Positions 1-9,842 of a DNA stretch of 64,000 nt are shown in pieces. Position numbers and translations under genes: made by a program. The notes below the pieces were generated by a model. The model saw only the letters and a program-made list of their open reading frames with translations, was not told the DNA's origin and ran no database searches. This DNA comes from Desulfotignum sp. (GTDB taxonomy: Bacteria > Desulfobacterota > Desulfobacteria > Desulfobacterales > Desulfobacteraceae). The stretch lies in the NCBI GenBank assembly GCA_018399285.1, contig JAGYOW010000012.1:17200-81199 (forward strand). Reading direction: 5' to 3'. The number at the start of each line of letters is the position of its first letter. The stretch's first letter is position 1.

Positions 1-618
1 CTGTATGCATGGATTCACGGTGCATGTACCCCGGCTCAAAGGACATGGTACCTCTCCGATGATCTGGCCTCGGGTCGGTTATGAACAATGGCAGAACCTG
101 GAAGAAGCTCTGTGGCTTTACGTCACTCATGCAGTAAACGGTTTATAGGCGTTTCTACGGGTGCGGGGCTGGCCCTGGAGCTGGCGCGCCCAGTACATTA
201 GTGGAGGCGGTTTTTGGCGCCGTGGCGCCACCCATGCAGCTCCAGGATATGGGTGCTCATTTTATACCGGCCATCAATGCCTGGAACACCATGATCCGCC
301 GCATCCGTTTCAACGCAATGGCCAGGGAATTATTGACAACCACCCGGAAAATCCCCATCAACACATCGAAACCCATTGCCGGTATCCATCAACTGGAACT
401 GCTCATGGAGCAGCTGGCTCCCAAACTGAAACAGATCACCCGTCCGGTCCTCGTGGTCCAGTCCAGAAAAGATCCGGTGGTCAATCCCAGAACCGGAAAA
501 ATTTGTTCCATTCAATAGATCACGGGTCAAGGAATCTTTGCATTCGTTTGATTATGAACGGCACGGAATTCTGATCGTAAAGGGTGAAGCGGTGTACAGC
601 CATTGAAAATTTTATCCG
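1..618 (+). pseudogene. alpha/beta hydrolase (esterase/lipase-like), frameshifted
   Basis: Pieces in different frames: CMHGFTVHVPRLKGHGT, GVSTGAGLALEL, VAPPMQLQDMGAHFIPAINAWN, ITRPVLVVQSRKDPVVNP, FDYERHGILIVKG; typical hydrolase order but no single ORF. Confidence 0.6.
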
Positions 619-638
619 GCAATGGGTTCCAGAATGCG

Positions 639-683
639 AAAAAAAAGGGATGTTCCGGCCGAAATAAAAACACGGAACATCCC
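639..683 (-). terminator. Rho-independent terminator of the fusA/ATPase unit
   Basis: Perfect 11-bp inverted repeat gggatgttccg/cggaacatccc (647-657/673-683), followed on the minus strand by a run of T (a-run 639-646 on plus). Confidence 0.85.
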
Positions 684-703
684 TGAGGAATATCAAAAAA
701 AGC

Positions 704-1396
704 TTATTCCACCAGCATCATGGTGGCCGGATCCAGAAGAAATGACTGGTCGGTTCGGTTGCCGTCCTTGAGCACGACCGCCTGAATCTTATTGTCCACC
801 GGTTGCAGAAACAGGGCCTTGTCAAACAGGTCTTTCCGGGTTTCCAGCTGGACCGGATATCCGTCTTTTGCCATGGCCTCGTCCCGGTGGGTCTTCATGG
901 CAAACCAGATGGATGTAGAAAATTCCTGATTCAATGCCTGCAGTTTTTTCAGAATGTCTGTGATGTCTTCATCAAAATTAAGGCCGTCAATGATCATCAT
1001 CGCCGGCATGGGCAGATCCGCTTTTTTAAAGCTTTTCAGGTAATCTTTGAGCTTTTCAGTGTCGAATGTCACATCATTGTAGCTGATGCCCACTTTGCTG
1101 AGGCTGATATCATCCCACAGTCGAACCGCTTTCTGGGGATCCACATACCCGATGCTGTCCACCAGGTTGGTGTATCCTTCGTTGTAGCGCAGGTTGATTT
1201 TTCCAATGGAATCATCCAGACTGACATGAACGATTTTCTGGTCTTTTAAAAGCTGGGTCAGTGCAATCTGGACCAGAAACCGGGTTTTTCCCACCCCGGC
1301 TCTGGAAAGCACTGCACCGAATTTGCTGTTGGTAATATTGTCTATGCCCATGATTTTTTCAATGGGGCTTCTGAGATTGAGATCTTGTTTTAACAT
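704..1396 (-). CDS. P-loop ATPase (RecA-like), hypothetical cytoplasmic protein
   Basis: MLKQDLNLRSPIEKIMG...; Walker A-like SRAGVGKT, Walker B-like MMIIDGLNFD; start downstream of the fusA stop. Confidence 0.7.
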   Translation of the reverse strand: MLKQDLNLRSPIEKIMGIDNITNSKFGAVLSRAGVGKTRFLVQIALTQLLKDQKIVHVSLDDSIGKINLRYNEGYTNLVDSIGYVDPQKAVRLWDDISLSKVGISYNDVTFDTEKLKDYLKSFKKADLPMPAMMIIDGLNFDEDITDILKKLQALNQEFSTSIWFAMKTHRDEAMAKDGYPVQLETRKDLFDKALFLQPVDNKIQAVVLKDGNRTDQSFLLDPATMMLVE

Positions 1397-1421
1397 ATTC
1401 CCTCTCCTTGATATGGCGGTC

Positions 1422-3500
1422 TTAGGCTTTTTTTTCTTCCTGTTTCTGTTTGATGATCTCTTCGGCGATGGATTGGGGAACCTGTTTATAGGAAGAAAAT
1501 TCCATGGTGAACTGGGCCTTTCCCTGGGTGGCGGACCTGAGAACCGTGGAAAAACCGAACATTTCCGACAAGGGAACCTGGCTTTCAATCACCGACATCA
1601 CGCCTTCTTCCTGGGATCCCTGGATGATTCCCCGGCGCTGGTTGATCAGCCCCATGCAGGACCCCTGGAATTCGTTGGGGGTCTCGATGACCACTTTCAT
1701 GATGGGCTCCTTGACCACGGGTTTGGCTTTCATATAGCCTTCCAGAAATGCGCCCCGGGCAGCGGCCTGAAATGCCATTTCCGATGAGTCCACCGCATGG
1801 AATGCACCATCGTCGATGGTCACCCGGACACCGGTTACGGGGAATTCCAGTTTGGGGCCTTTTGCCATGCACGCGGCAAACCCTTTTTCACAGGCCGGGA
1901 TATACTGGGTGGGAATCCGGCCCCCGGTGATCTTGTTGACAAATTCAAAATCTTCTTCACACGGTTCCATAAATCCGGCCACCCGACCGAACTGACCGGC
2001 ACCACCGGTCTGTTTTTTATGTGTGTAGTTGAACAAGGATTTCTGGGTGATGGTCTCCCGGTAAGCCACCCGGGGGGCGCCCGTGGTGACTTCTGCCTTG
2101 TATTCCCGTTTCATGCGCTCCACATACACTTCCAGATGCAGCTCACCCATGCCCTGAATAATGGTTTCACCGGTTTCATGGTCCACATATGTCTTGAAAG
2201 TCGGGTCTTCCTTGGTGAATCGGTTCAATGCCTTGGACATGTTGATCTGGGCTTTGTTGTCCTTGGGAACGATGGAAAGTGAAATGACCGGTTCCATCAC
2301 ATGCATGGCCAGCATGGAGTAATTGATCGTCGGAGAGACAAAAGTGTCTCCGGAGGCGCAGTCGATCCCGAACATGGCACCGATATGGCCGGCAGGGATC
2401 TCTTCCACGTCCTCCATCTGGGAGGCATGCATGCGGATCAGGCGACCGGCCTTAATTTTTTTGCCGTCCCGGGTGTTCACCAGGGTGTCTCCTTTGGAGA
2501 TACATCCCTGATAGACACGGATGTAGGTCAGCTGGCCGTACTGACCATCCTCAAGTTTGAAGGCCAGCGCCACCGTAGGTTTGTCAAAATTGCTTTCAAG
2601 AACCACGCTTTCTTCATTGTTGTCCAGGTCAATGGCTTCGTTATGAATATCCAGGGGAGAGGGCAGATAATCAAGCACAGCATCCAGCAGCGGCTGAATC
2701 GCTTTGTTCTTGTATGCGGAACCCAGGAATACGGGTGTGATCTGCCTGTCCATCACGCCGGTTCTCACAGCGTTCTTGATCAATTCTTCACTGATGTCCG
2801 ATTCTTCCAGAATGGCATCGGTCAGTTCTTCTGAAAACAAAGAAGCGGCATCGATCAATTCTTCTCTGGCTTCTTTTGCCGCTTCCAGCAGATCATCGGG
2901 AATGTCTTTGACTGCCACGCGTTCACCATGCTCGCCTTCAAAATAGTAAGCTTTCATGGCCACCAGATCCACCACGCCTTCATGTTTGTCCTCCAGTCCG
3001 ATGGGCAGCTGCATCAACACGGAATTGTGTCCCAGTTTGGTTTTCAGCTGTTTGGCCACTTTGGCCGGATTGGCACCGGACCGGTCACATTTGTTGACAA
3101 AGGCGATACACGGCACTTCATAGCGTTTCATCTGCTGATCCACTGTGATGGACTGGGACTGAACACCGGCAACCGAACACAAAATGAGCACCACTCCGTC
3201 CAGTACCCGCAGGGATCGTTCCACCTCCACGGTGAAATCCACATGGCCCGGTGTATCAATGAGGTTGATATTGTGTTTTTTCCATTCACAATACGTGGCA
3301 GCCGAGGCAATGGTGATACCCCGTTCTCTTTCCAGTTCCATGGAGTCCATGACCGCACCGACCCCGTCTTTTCCCCGGACTTCATTGATTTTGTGAATTC
3401 GGGCCGTATAAAATAAAATCCGTTCCGAAAGGGTGGTTTTGCCGGAGTCGATATGGGCACTGATGCCGATATTTCTCACCCGTTTTAAATCTCTGATCAT
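1422..3500 (-). CDS. fusA: Elongation factor G (spd/mitochondrial EF-G1-like subtype)
   Basis: 692 aa; [79 protein letters not shown] resembles EF-G1/spdEFG rather than canonical EF-G. Confidence 0.93.
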   Translation of the reverse strand: MIRDLKRVRNIGISAHIDSGKTTLSERILFYTARIHKINEVRGKDGVGAVMDSMELERERGITIASAATYCEWKKHNINLIDTPGHVDFTVEVERSLRVLDGVVLILCSVAGVQSQSITVDQQMKRYEVPCIAFVNKCDRSGANPAKVAKQLKTKLGHNSVLMQLPIGLEDKHEGVVDLVAMKAYYFEGEHGERVAVKDIPDDLLEAAKEAREELIDAASLFSEELTDAILEESDISEELIKNAVRTGVMDRQITPVFLGSAYKNKAIQPLLDAVLDYLPSPLDIHNEAIDLDNNEESVVLESNFDKPTVALAFKLEDGQYGQLTYIRVYQGCISKGDTLVNTRDGKKIKAGRLIRMHASQMEDVEEIPAGHIGAMFGIDCASGDTFVSPTINYSMLAMHVMEPVISLSIVPKDNKAQINMSKALNRFTKEDPTFKTYVDHETGETIIQGMGELHLEVYVERMKREYKAEVTTGAPRVAYRETITQKSLFNYTHKKQTGGAGQFGRVAGFMEPCEEDFEFVNKITGGRIPTQYIPACEKGFAACMAKGPKLEFPVTGVRVTIDDGAFHAVDSSEMAFQAAARGAFLEGYMKAKPVVKEPIMKVVIETPNEFQGSCMGLINQRRGIIQGSQEEGVMSVIESQVPLSEMFGFSTVLRSATQGKAQFTMEFSSYKQVPQSIAEEIIKQKQEEKKA

Positions 3501-3982
3501 TTTACATCATCCTTCATGAATAAAATTTGCCCAAAAAGCGGCATATCATTGGTTCAAAAAAAACGCAACGGTCTGCCAACAGGGGCGGTCCATTTTTATG
3601 GGTCCAGCTAATTTATGCTGCGATGGTATAATAATTGAATTATCAGGTTAAATTCAGTATATGAAAAAAGAGTTCTATATACAATATTCAAGATTTTGTC
3701 AATGGATCTTTAAAATAAAAAGTCAAAGAATTCGGTCAAATAACCTGTTCAATGATTTTTTTTAAATCTGTAAGCCATTATTAATAACTTTTTTAAACCG
3801 ATATGATCATAAAGTACCATTTTGAATGAATCAAACCATTGTGTATCCAAAAAATCATATGAGAACAAAGTTTTATTAAACTCATAAAATAAGTTATTTA
3901 CAAAGATGGTTGGGTGTTTATTATTTTAATTATAGTATGAACCTGCATGACTTCAATAACCCCTGTTTTAAGGAGATGACCC

Positions 3983-4321
3983 ATGACAAATATCCATGAT
4001 TTGGAACTTCACCTGGATGAGGAAGGATATCTCAAGGATTTTAGATCCTGGACTGAAGAGATTGCCTGTGCTCTGGCGGAAAAGGAAGGCATCAAAGATG
4101 AATGCCCTTTGAGCACCGAACGTATGGAAATTATCAAATTTATGCGCAACTACTATGAGAAGTTTGAGGCATTTCCAATTCTCCGGGCCGTGTGTAAAAA
4201 TGTGGGGCAGACAAAAGGCTGCAACTATGAACAGTTTCCCGATCCGGTAAAGGCCTGGAAGATTGCCGGGCTTCCCAAACCTACACCTGAGGTGTTTGCC
4301 AAGATCCGGACCACGGATTAA
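3983..4321 (+). CDS. DsrC/TusE-family protein lacking both C-terminal redox cysteines
   Basis: LDEEGYLKDFRSWTEEIACALAEKEGI...IIKFMRNYYEKFEAFPILRAVCKNVG...AWKIAGLPKPTPEVFAKIRTTD; aligns to the DsrC ...ACKMAGLPKPTGCV tail with Cys replaced. Confidence 0.8.
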   Translation: MTNIHDLELHLDEEGYLKDFRSWTEEIACALAEKEGIKDECPLSTERMEIIKFMRNYYEKFEAFPILRAVCKNVGQTKGCNYEQFPDPVKAWKIAGLPKPTPEVFAKIRTTD

Positions 4322-4329
4322 ATTCAGTT

Positions 4330-4850
4330 CCCACCATGGTAACCGGTAAAAGGGAAAAAGAATACTTAATCAACGGACACCGCCAAAGTCCAACGGATTT
4401 TGTCCGCCAAAGGAAACTTCGTTTTCAACCTGCCTGCTGTAGATGGTACCACAGTCCAGTTACCCCGGGTTGAGGCCATCGCAGATCATTTTGGTGCATG
4501 GCACCCCCGACAGGGGGTGAATGTCCCATGTCGCTTGTTTTACAAATGTTTGACCCAGTCAACAAAATGACAATTGATGTTTTTATTGAGCCTAAAAGCG
4601 CTGGAGAACGCGAATTGACCGCTTTCCATTTCTTGAAATTGATGCCGATATCCATTGTGCTGGCTTCCCAGCTGCCCTAAGCTGTGGGACTGGCGTATGC
4701 CTCCCGGTACAATTGAGAAAAAGACACGGTGGTTCTGGCCATGTTCGGGGACGGAGCGACCTCGGAAGGGGTTTTTCATTCCCGGTTTGACTCCGGCAAC
4801 CCTGGCTGATGAACAGTTGAATCCCTGTGGTGTAACTTTTCTGTAACCTG
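4330..4850 (+). pseudogene. Pyruvate/2-oxoacid dehydrogenase E1 alpha fragment
   Basis: Degenerate; frame pieces AVGLAYASRYN and KDTVVLAMFGDGATSEGVFHSRF match the E1-alpha TPP-binding GDGATSEG region. Confidence 0.6.
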
Positions 4851-4929
4851 TCAGTGATATGGATTCTTCAGTTTATGGCCAAGCAGTAAAATTAAGTGAA
4901 TAATTTAATCGTCAGGGAGGTAAATTTTT

Positions 4930-7900
4930 ATGAAACTCAACCGAAGAGACTTTATGAAAATTTCCGGGGTCACCGCTGCCGGCATTGCTGTCAGCGGTCT
5001 GGGCTTTGACCTGAAACCGGTCAAAGCCCACGCCAGTCTTTTGAAGACCCAGTATGCCAAAGAAACCACAACGATCTGCTGTTATTGTGCGGTGGGATGC
5101 GGTGCCATCGTTCACACCAGCCGGCGCGGGGACGGCCGGGTCATCAACATCGAGGGGGATCCGGATCATGTGATCAACCAGGGATCGCTGTGTTCCAAAG
5201 GATCATCCCTCAAACAGCTGGTGGAAAATGACCGGCGCCTGACCGATCCCATGTACCGGGCCCCTTTTTCAGATAAATGGGAGAAGGTTTCCTGGGAATG
5301 GGCATTGTCCACCATCGCCCAGCGGGTGAAAAAGACCCGGGACAACAGTTTTGAAAAAATCAATGCCGCCAAACAGGTGGTCAACCGCACCACTCAGATC
5401 GCTTCGATCGGGTCTGCTGCCATGGACAACGAAGAATGCTGGATCTATCAGGCCCTGATGCGGTCTTTGGGGCTGGTTTACATCGAACATCAGGCCAGGA
5501 TCTGACACAGCGCAACTGTAGCGGCTCTGGCAGAGTCGTTTGGACGTGGCGCCATGACCAATCACTGGATCGATCTGAAAAATTCAGACTGTATTCTCAT
5601 CATGGGAAGCAATGCGGCGGAAAACCATCCCATTTCCTTTAAATATGTCACCCAGGCCATGGAAAACGGGGCCACGTTGATTAATGTGGATCCCCGGTTC
5701 ACCCGCACCTCCGCCAGGGCGGACATCTACACAGCCTTGAGGTCCGGAACCGATATCGCGTTTTTAGGCGGCATGATCAAGTATATTCTGGACAACAATC
5801 TGTACAATCACGAATATACAGCTGAATACACCAATGCCGGCTTTATTGTGGGAAAAGCCTTTGGGTTCAATGATGGTCTTTTTTCGGGTTACAAGAAAAA
5901 TGAAGAGGGACCTTCCATGGGCAGCTATGACAAGTCCACCTGGGCGTTTGAAATGGATGCAGATGGGGTGCCCAAAATCGATCGCACGTTGAAACACGAC
6001 AGATGTGTGTTTCAGTTGATGAAAAAACATTATGAGCGGTATGATCTGGAGACGGTGTCCAGGATCACCGGGACCTCAAAACAGGATCTGCTCACGGTTT
6101 ATAAAACCTACAGTGCCACCGGGAAAAAAGGTCAGGCCGGTACCATCATGTATGCCATGGGCTGGACCCAGCATACCGTGGGCACCCAGATGATCCGTAC
6201 CATGGCCATGATCCAGCTGATGCTCGGAAACATGGGTGTTGCCGGAGGCGGTGTGAACGCGCTCCGTGGAGAGTCCAATGTTCAGGGATCCACGGATCAT
6301 TGCCTGCTGTGGCATATCTGGCCCGGATATCTGAAGATTCCCCAGTCATCCAATGACAGCCTGGACGCTTACAACAAGGCATATACGCCGGTGAGTAAGG
6401 ATCCTTTGAGCGCCAACTGGTGGCAGAATTATCCCAGGTATTCGGTGAGCCTGCTCAAGGCGTTTTTCGGCGAGGCCGCCACCAGAGACAATCAGTTCGG
6501 GTACAACTGGCTGCCCAAAGTGGATGACGGAAAAGTCTATTCCTGGTTTGACCTGTTTGACGCCATGTACAAAGGAAATATCAAAGGATTTTTTGCCTGG
6601 GGTCAGAACCCGGCCTGTTCCGGATCCAATGCGTCCAAAATCAGGGAAGCTTTGGGCAAACTGGACTGGATGGTCAATACCAATATCTTTGACAATGAGA
6701 CCGGTTCCTTCTGGAAAGGACCGGGCATGGATCCCTCCAAGATCGGCACGGAGGTGTTCATGCTGCCGGCAGCGGTTTCCGTGGAAAAAGAAGGAAGTAT
6801 CACCAATTCCGGCCGGTGGATGCAATGGCGGTATCAGGGTCCCAGGCCCCTTGGCAATTCAATGCCGGACGGTGATATCATCATGCGGCTGGGCCATAAA
6901 ATCAAGGAGCTGTATCAATCTTCCGGTGAGTTTGCCGATCCCATCATCAACCTGAAATGGGATTATGAAACCCATGGGGAATTTGATGCCCACAAAGCAG
7001 CCAAAGCCATCAACGGGACCTTTACTCAAGATACCACCATCAAGGACAAGGTCTACAAAAAAGGGGCCCTGGTGCCCAGTTTCGCCTTGCTGCAGGCAGA
7101 CGGTTCCACGGCTTCCGGCAACTGGCTCTACTGCAACTCTTATACGGAAAAAGGCAATATGGCAGCCCGCAGAAGCGACAAGGACGCGCCCAACAACATC
7201 GGGCTGTATCCTGAGTTTGCCTGGTGCTGGCCGGTGAACCGGCGGATCATCTACAACCGGGCTTCCGTTGATCTCAAAGGGCAGCCCTGGGATGAAAAGG
7301 ACTGGGTGATCCGGTACCAAGGACAGGTGGACGACGGTAAATATGTCTCCGGCAAATGGGTGGGTGATGTGCCCGACGGCGGGTGGTCTCCCATGCAGAA
7401 TCCGGACGGCACCCGACGGACGGATACGAAACATCCGTTTATCATGCGCAAACACGGTCATGGGCAGATCTTTGGCCCGGGCCGGGCTGACGGGCCGTTC
7501 CCCGAGCATTACGAACCCCTGGAATGTCCGGTGGAAAAAAATTATCTGTCTTCGGTCATGGTCAACCCCACCGCCGTAGTTTACAGCACCAAAGCAGATG
7601 CCCATGCCACCTACGATCCCCGGTTTCCGTTCGTGGGCACCACCTACCGGGTGAGCGAACACTGGCAGACCGGTTTGATGACCCGTCCCCAGGAGTGGCT
7701 GATGGAACTGCAACCCAGCATGTTTGTTGAAATGTCCGAAGAACTGGCCAAGCTCAGGGGAATCCGGAATGGCGAGCGGGTCAAGGTGGCCAGCATCCGG
7801 GGGGCGCTTGAAGCCACGGCAATCGTCACCAAACGGTTCAAACCGTTTAAAATCGGGCCAGACACGGTTCACGAAATCGGAATTCCCTGGCATTTTGGCT

Positions 7901-8019
7901 GGCGATGGCCGGAAACCGGCACAGAGGAAACCGCCAATCTTCTGACACCTCCGGCAGGGGACCCCAATACCCGGATTCCTGAAACCAAGGCCTTTATGGT
8001 CAATGTGACAAAGCTTTAA
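4930..8019 (+). CDS. fdhA: Formate dehydrogenase, catalytic molybdopterin subunit, selenocysteine-containing
   Basis: Tat signal MKLNRRDFMKISGVTAAG; ORFs 4930-5505 and 5554-8019 are in the same frame, separated only by TGA at 5503-5505 in context EHQARI-U-HSATVAALAESFGRGAMTNHW. Confidence 0.93.
5503..5545 (+). promoter_or_regulatory. Putative bacterial SECIS element for UGA(Sec)
   Basis: Immediately 3' of the UGA: cggctc-tggca-gagtcg hairpin at the position expected for a bacterial SECIS; not folded computationally. Confidence 0.55.
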
Positions 8020-8034
8020 GGAGGTGATCTGATC

Positions 8035-8757
8035 ATGACGAAAGCAATACTTATCGATACCACTTTGTGTACGGCCTGCCGGGCCTGCCAGGTCGCCTGT
8101 AAACAATGGCACGACCTGCCTGCTGAACAAACGACCAATGTGGGCAGTTTCCAGAATCCTCAGGATTTGAGCGACCGCACATACAAGCTGGTCCGCATGA
8201 CGGAAACCGTCATTGAAAACCGGCTGAAATGGCTGTTTTTTCCGGATCAGTGCCGCCATTGCCTGGATGCTCCCTGTTTGAGTATGGCAGTGGATGAAAG
8301 TGCCATTTACCGGGATGACCTGACAGGCGCCATCCTGTATACCCGCAACACCCGACATCTGGATCCGGAAGAAATTAATGTCTCCTGCCCCTATGATATT
8401 CCCCGGGCCGGCAACGACGGTATCATTGCCAAGTGCGATTTCTGCAATGACCGGATTCACAACGGATTGAAGCCTGCCTGTGTGACGGCCTGTCCCACCG
8501 GTGCCATGCAGTTCGGCGATCGGGAGGATATTCTGTCCATGGCGGATGACCGCTTGAAACGGGTCAGAAAAAAATTTCCAGGTGCCAGTCTGCTGAATCC
8601 GGATGAGGTCAGTGTGATTTATCTGGTGGCATTTGATCCGTCAGTATATTCAGATTATGCTGTGGCACAGGCACATCAGGGCCGGGGTGGTATCAGCCGC
8701 TCGGTGGCCCTGCGTAAGATGATAGGACCCCTTGCACGGATGATGCACATCGGATGA
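8035..8757 (+). CDS. fdhB: Formate dehydrogenase iron-sulfur subunit
   Basis: CTACRACQVACKQW, CRHCLDAPCL, CDFCNDRIHNGLKPACVTACPTGAM 4Fe-4S motifs. Confidence 0.9.
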   Translation: MTKAILIDTTLCTACRACQVACKQWHDLPAEQTTNVGSFQNPQDLSDRTYKLVRMTETVIENRLKWLFFPDQCRHCLDAPCLSMAVDESAIYRDDLTGAILYTRNTRHLDPEEINVSCPYDIPRAGNDGIIAKCDFCNDRIHNGLKPACVTACPTGAMQFGDREDILSMADDRLKRVRKKFPGASLLNPDEVSVIYLVAFDPSVYSDYAVAQAHQGRGGISRSVALRKMIGPLARMMHIG

Positions 8758-8843
8758 TTTTGCCAGCGCATATTTGATCATCAAACTGACTTGCTGCCCG
8801 GAAGTTCATATTTCCGGGCAGCGTTATCCGTAAAGGAAAAAAA

Positions 8844-9725
8844 ATGGCATCAGATACCCCTATGGAAAAAAGCAAGAATCAAATACTGAAAAAAAGGCCG
8901 GCATATACGGATATTTTGAATTTTTATGTCCAGGTCTTTCAGGCCCAGGAGGAAAACCGACAACAGATTCTCATGGATCCCATATCCATTGATCCATCCC
9001 TGGTGGAAAAAAAATTCCGTCACGATATGCCTTTAATCGATCCCAAAGAATTTATGATTGACCAGAACGCGGCGGTTCAATTGATGGCCATCCTGTGTGA
9101 CATCGCTCAAAATCAGCACAATGCATTGTCCCAGGCAGCGGTTTCTTTGCAGGCGGCCATGACGGATTCAAGGATCGATCCTGGACAGGTTTTTGATGCA
9201 TTGCTCAACAGCGATGGTGAGATGCTTTCCTCTTTTTCAGAAACCATCGGCATCAGTTCCGAGCATCTGATCATGTTCACGTATCTGAGTATGGCGCCTT
9301 GTGTTGAAATCTGTGCAAAACAGTTGAGCGGTTATCTGAAAAACCGGTCCCATGGAAAAGAGTATTGTCCTGTATGCGGCAATTTCCCGGATCTGTTTTT
9401 TCTGGATGACAAGGGTAAACGGCATCTGAAATGCAGTTTTTGCAGTCACTGCTGGGAAGTGACCCGTATGGGATGCCTGTTCTGTGACAGTAAAGATCCG
9501 GAGTTGCACCCGTATTTTTTCAGTTCTGAAGAAAAGGAATACCGGGTAAATGTGTGTAACGGGTCCCGGAAATATATCAAGGGTGTGGATATCCGCCATC
9601 TGGACCGCACGTTTTTTTCAAAAATAGAACTGGCTGCCACCCTGCATCTGGATATCAAAGCAAAGGAAGCTGGTTACACCAGCCTGTCAGATGGCATTCC
9701 GATCAAGGAGGCGCGCCTGTCATGA
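8844..9725 (+). CDS. fdhE: Formate dehydrogenase accessory protein FdhE
   Basis: CPVCGNFP, CSFCSHCWEVTRMGCLFC motifs; downstream of fdhB. Confidence 0.88.
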   Translation: MASDTPMEKSKNQILKKRPAYTDILNFYVQVFQAQEENRQQILMDPISIDPSLVEKKFRHDMPLIDPKEFMIDQNAAVQLMAILCDIAQNQHNALSQAAVSLQAAMTDSRIDPGQVFDALLNSDGEMLSSFSETIGISSEHLIMFTYLSMAPCVEICAKQLSGYLKNRSHGKEYCPVCGNFPDLFFLDDKGKRHLKCSFCSHCWEVTRMGCLFCDSKDPELHPYFFSSEEKEYRVNVCNGSRKYIKGVDIRHLDRTFFSKIELAATLHLDIKAKEAGYTSLSDGIPIKEARLS

Positions 9726-9807
9726 AACATCCTGTTCTATGTCTGGCAGTGATTTTGACAAGGGATTTATGCCTTACGTCTGAGTCATGCCAATGACAGT
9801 ATTTTCA

Positions 9808-9841
9808 GGGCATAAACAGGGCAATACTCATTTTTATGCCC
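9808..9841. terminator. Inverted repeat between convergent genes
   Basis: gggcataaa (9808-9816)/tttatgccc (9833-9841). Confidence 0.4.
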
Positions 9842-9842
9842 G

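Noticed and set aside
801-3416. Long plus-strand ORFs opposite fusA (e.g. 1797-2282, 2301-2834, 2928-3416)
   Set aside because: Shadow ORFs antisense to a strongly conserved gene; no family features
6859-8460. 533-aa minus-strand ORF antisense to fdhA/fdhB
   Set aside because: Antisense shadow of conserved coding DNA in a GC-rich gene
9722-9796. Short ORF MKHPVLCLAVILTRDLCLTSESCQ overlapping the fdhE stop
   Set aside because: Only 24 codons, no recognisable motif; may be a truncated remnant but cannot be supported
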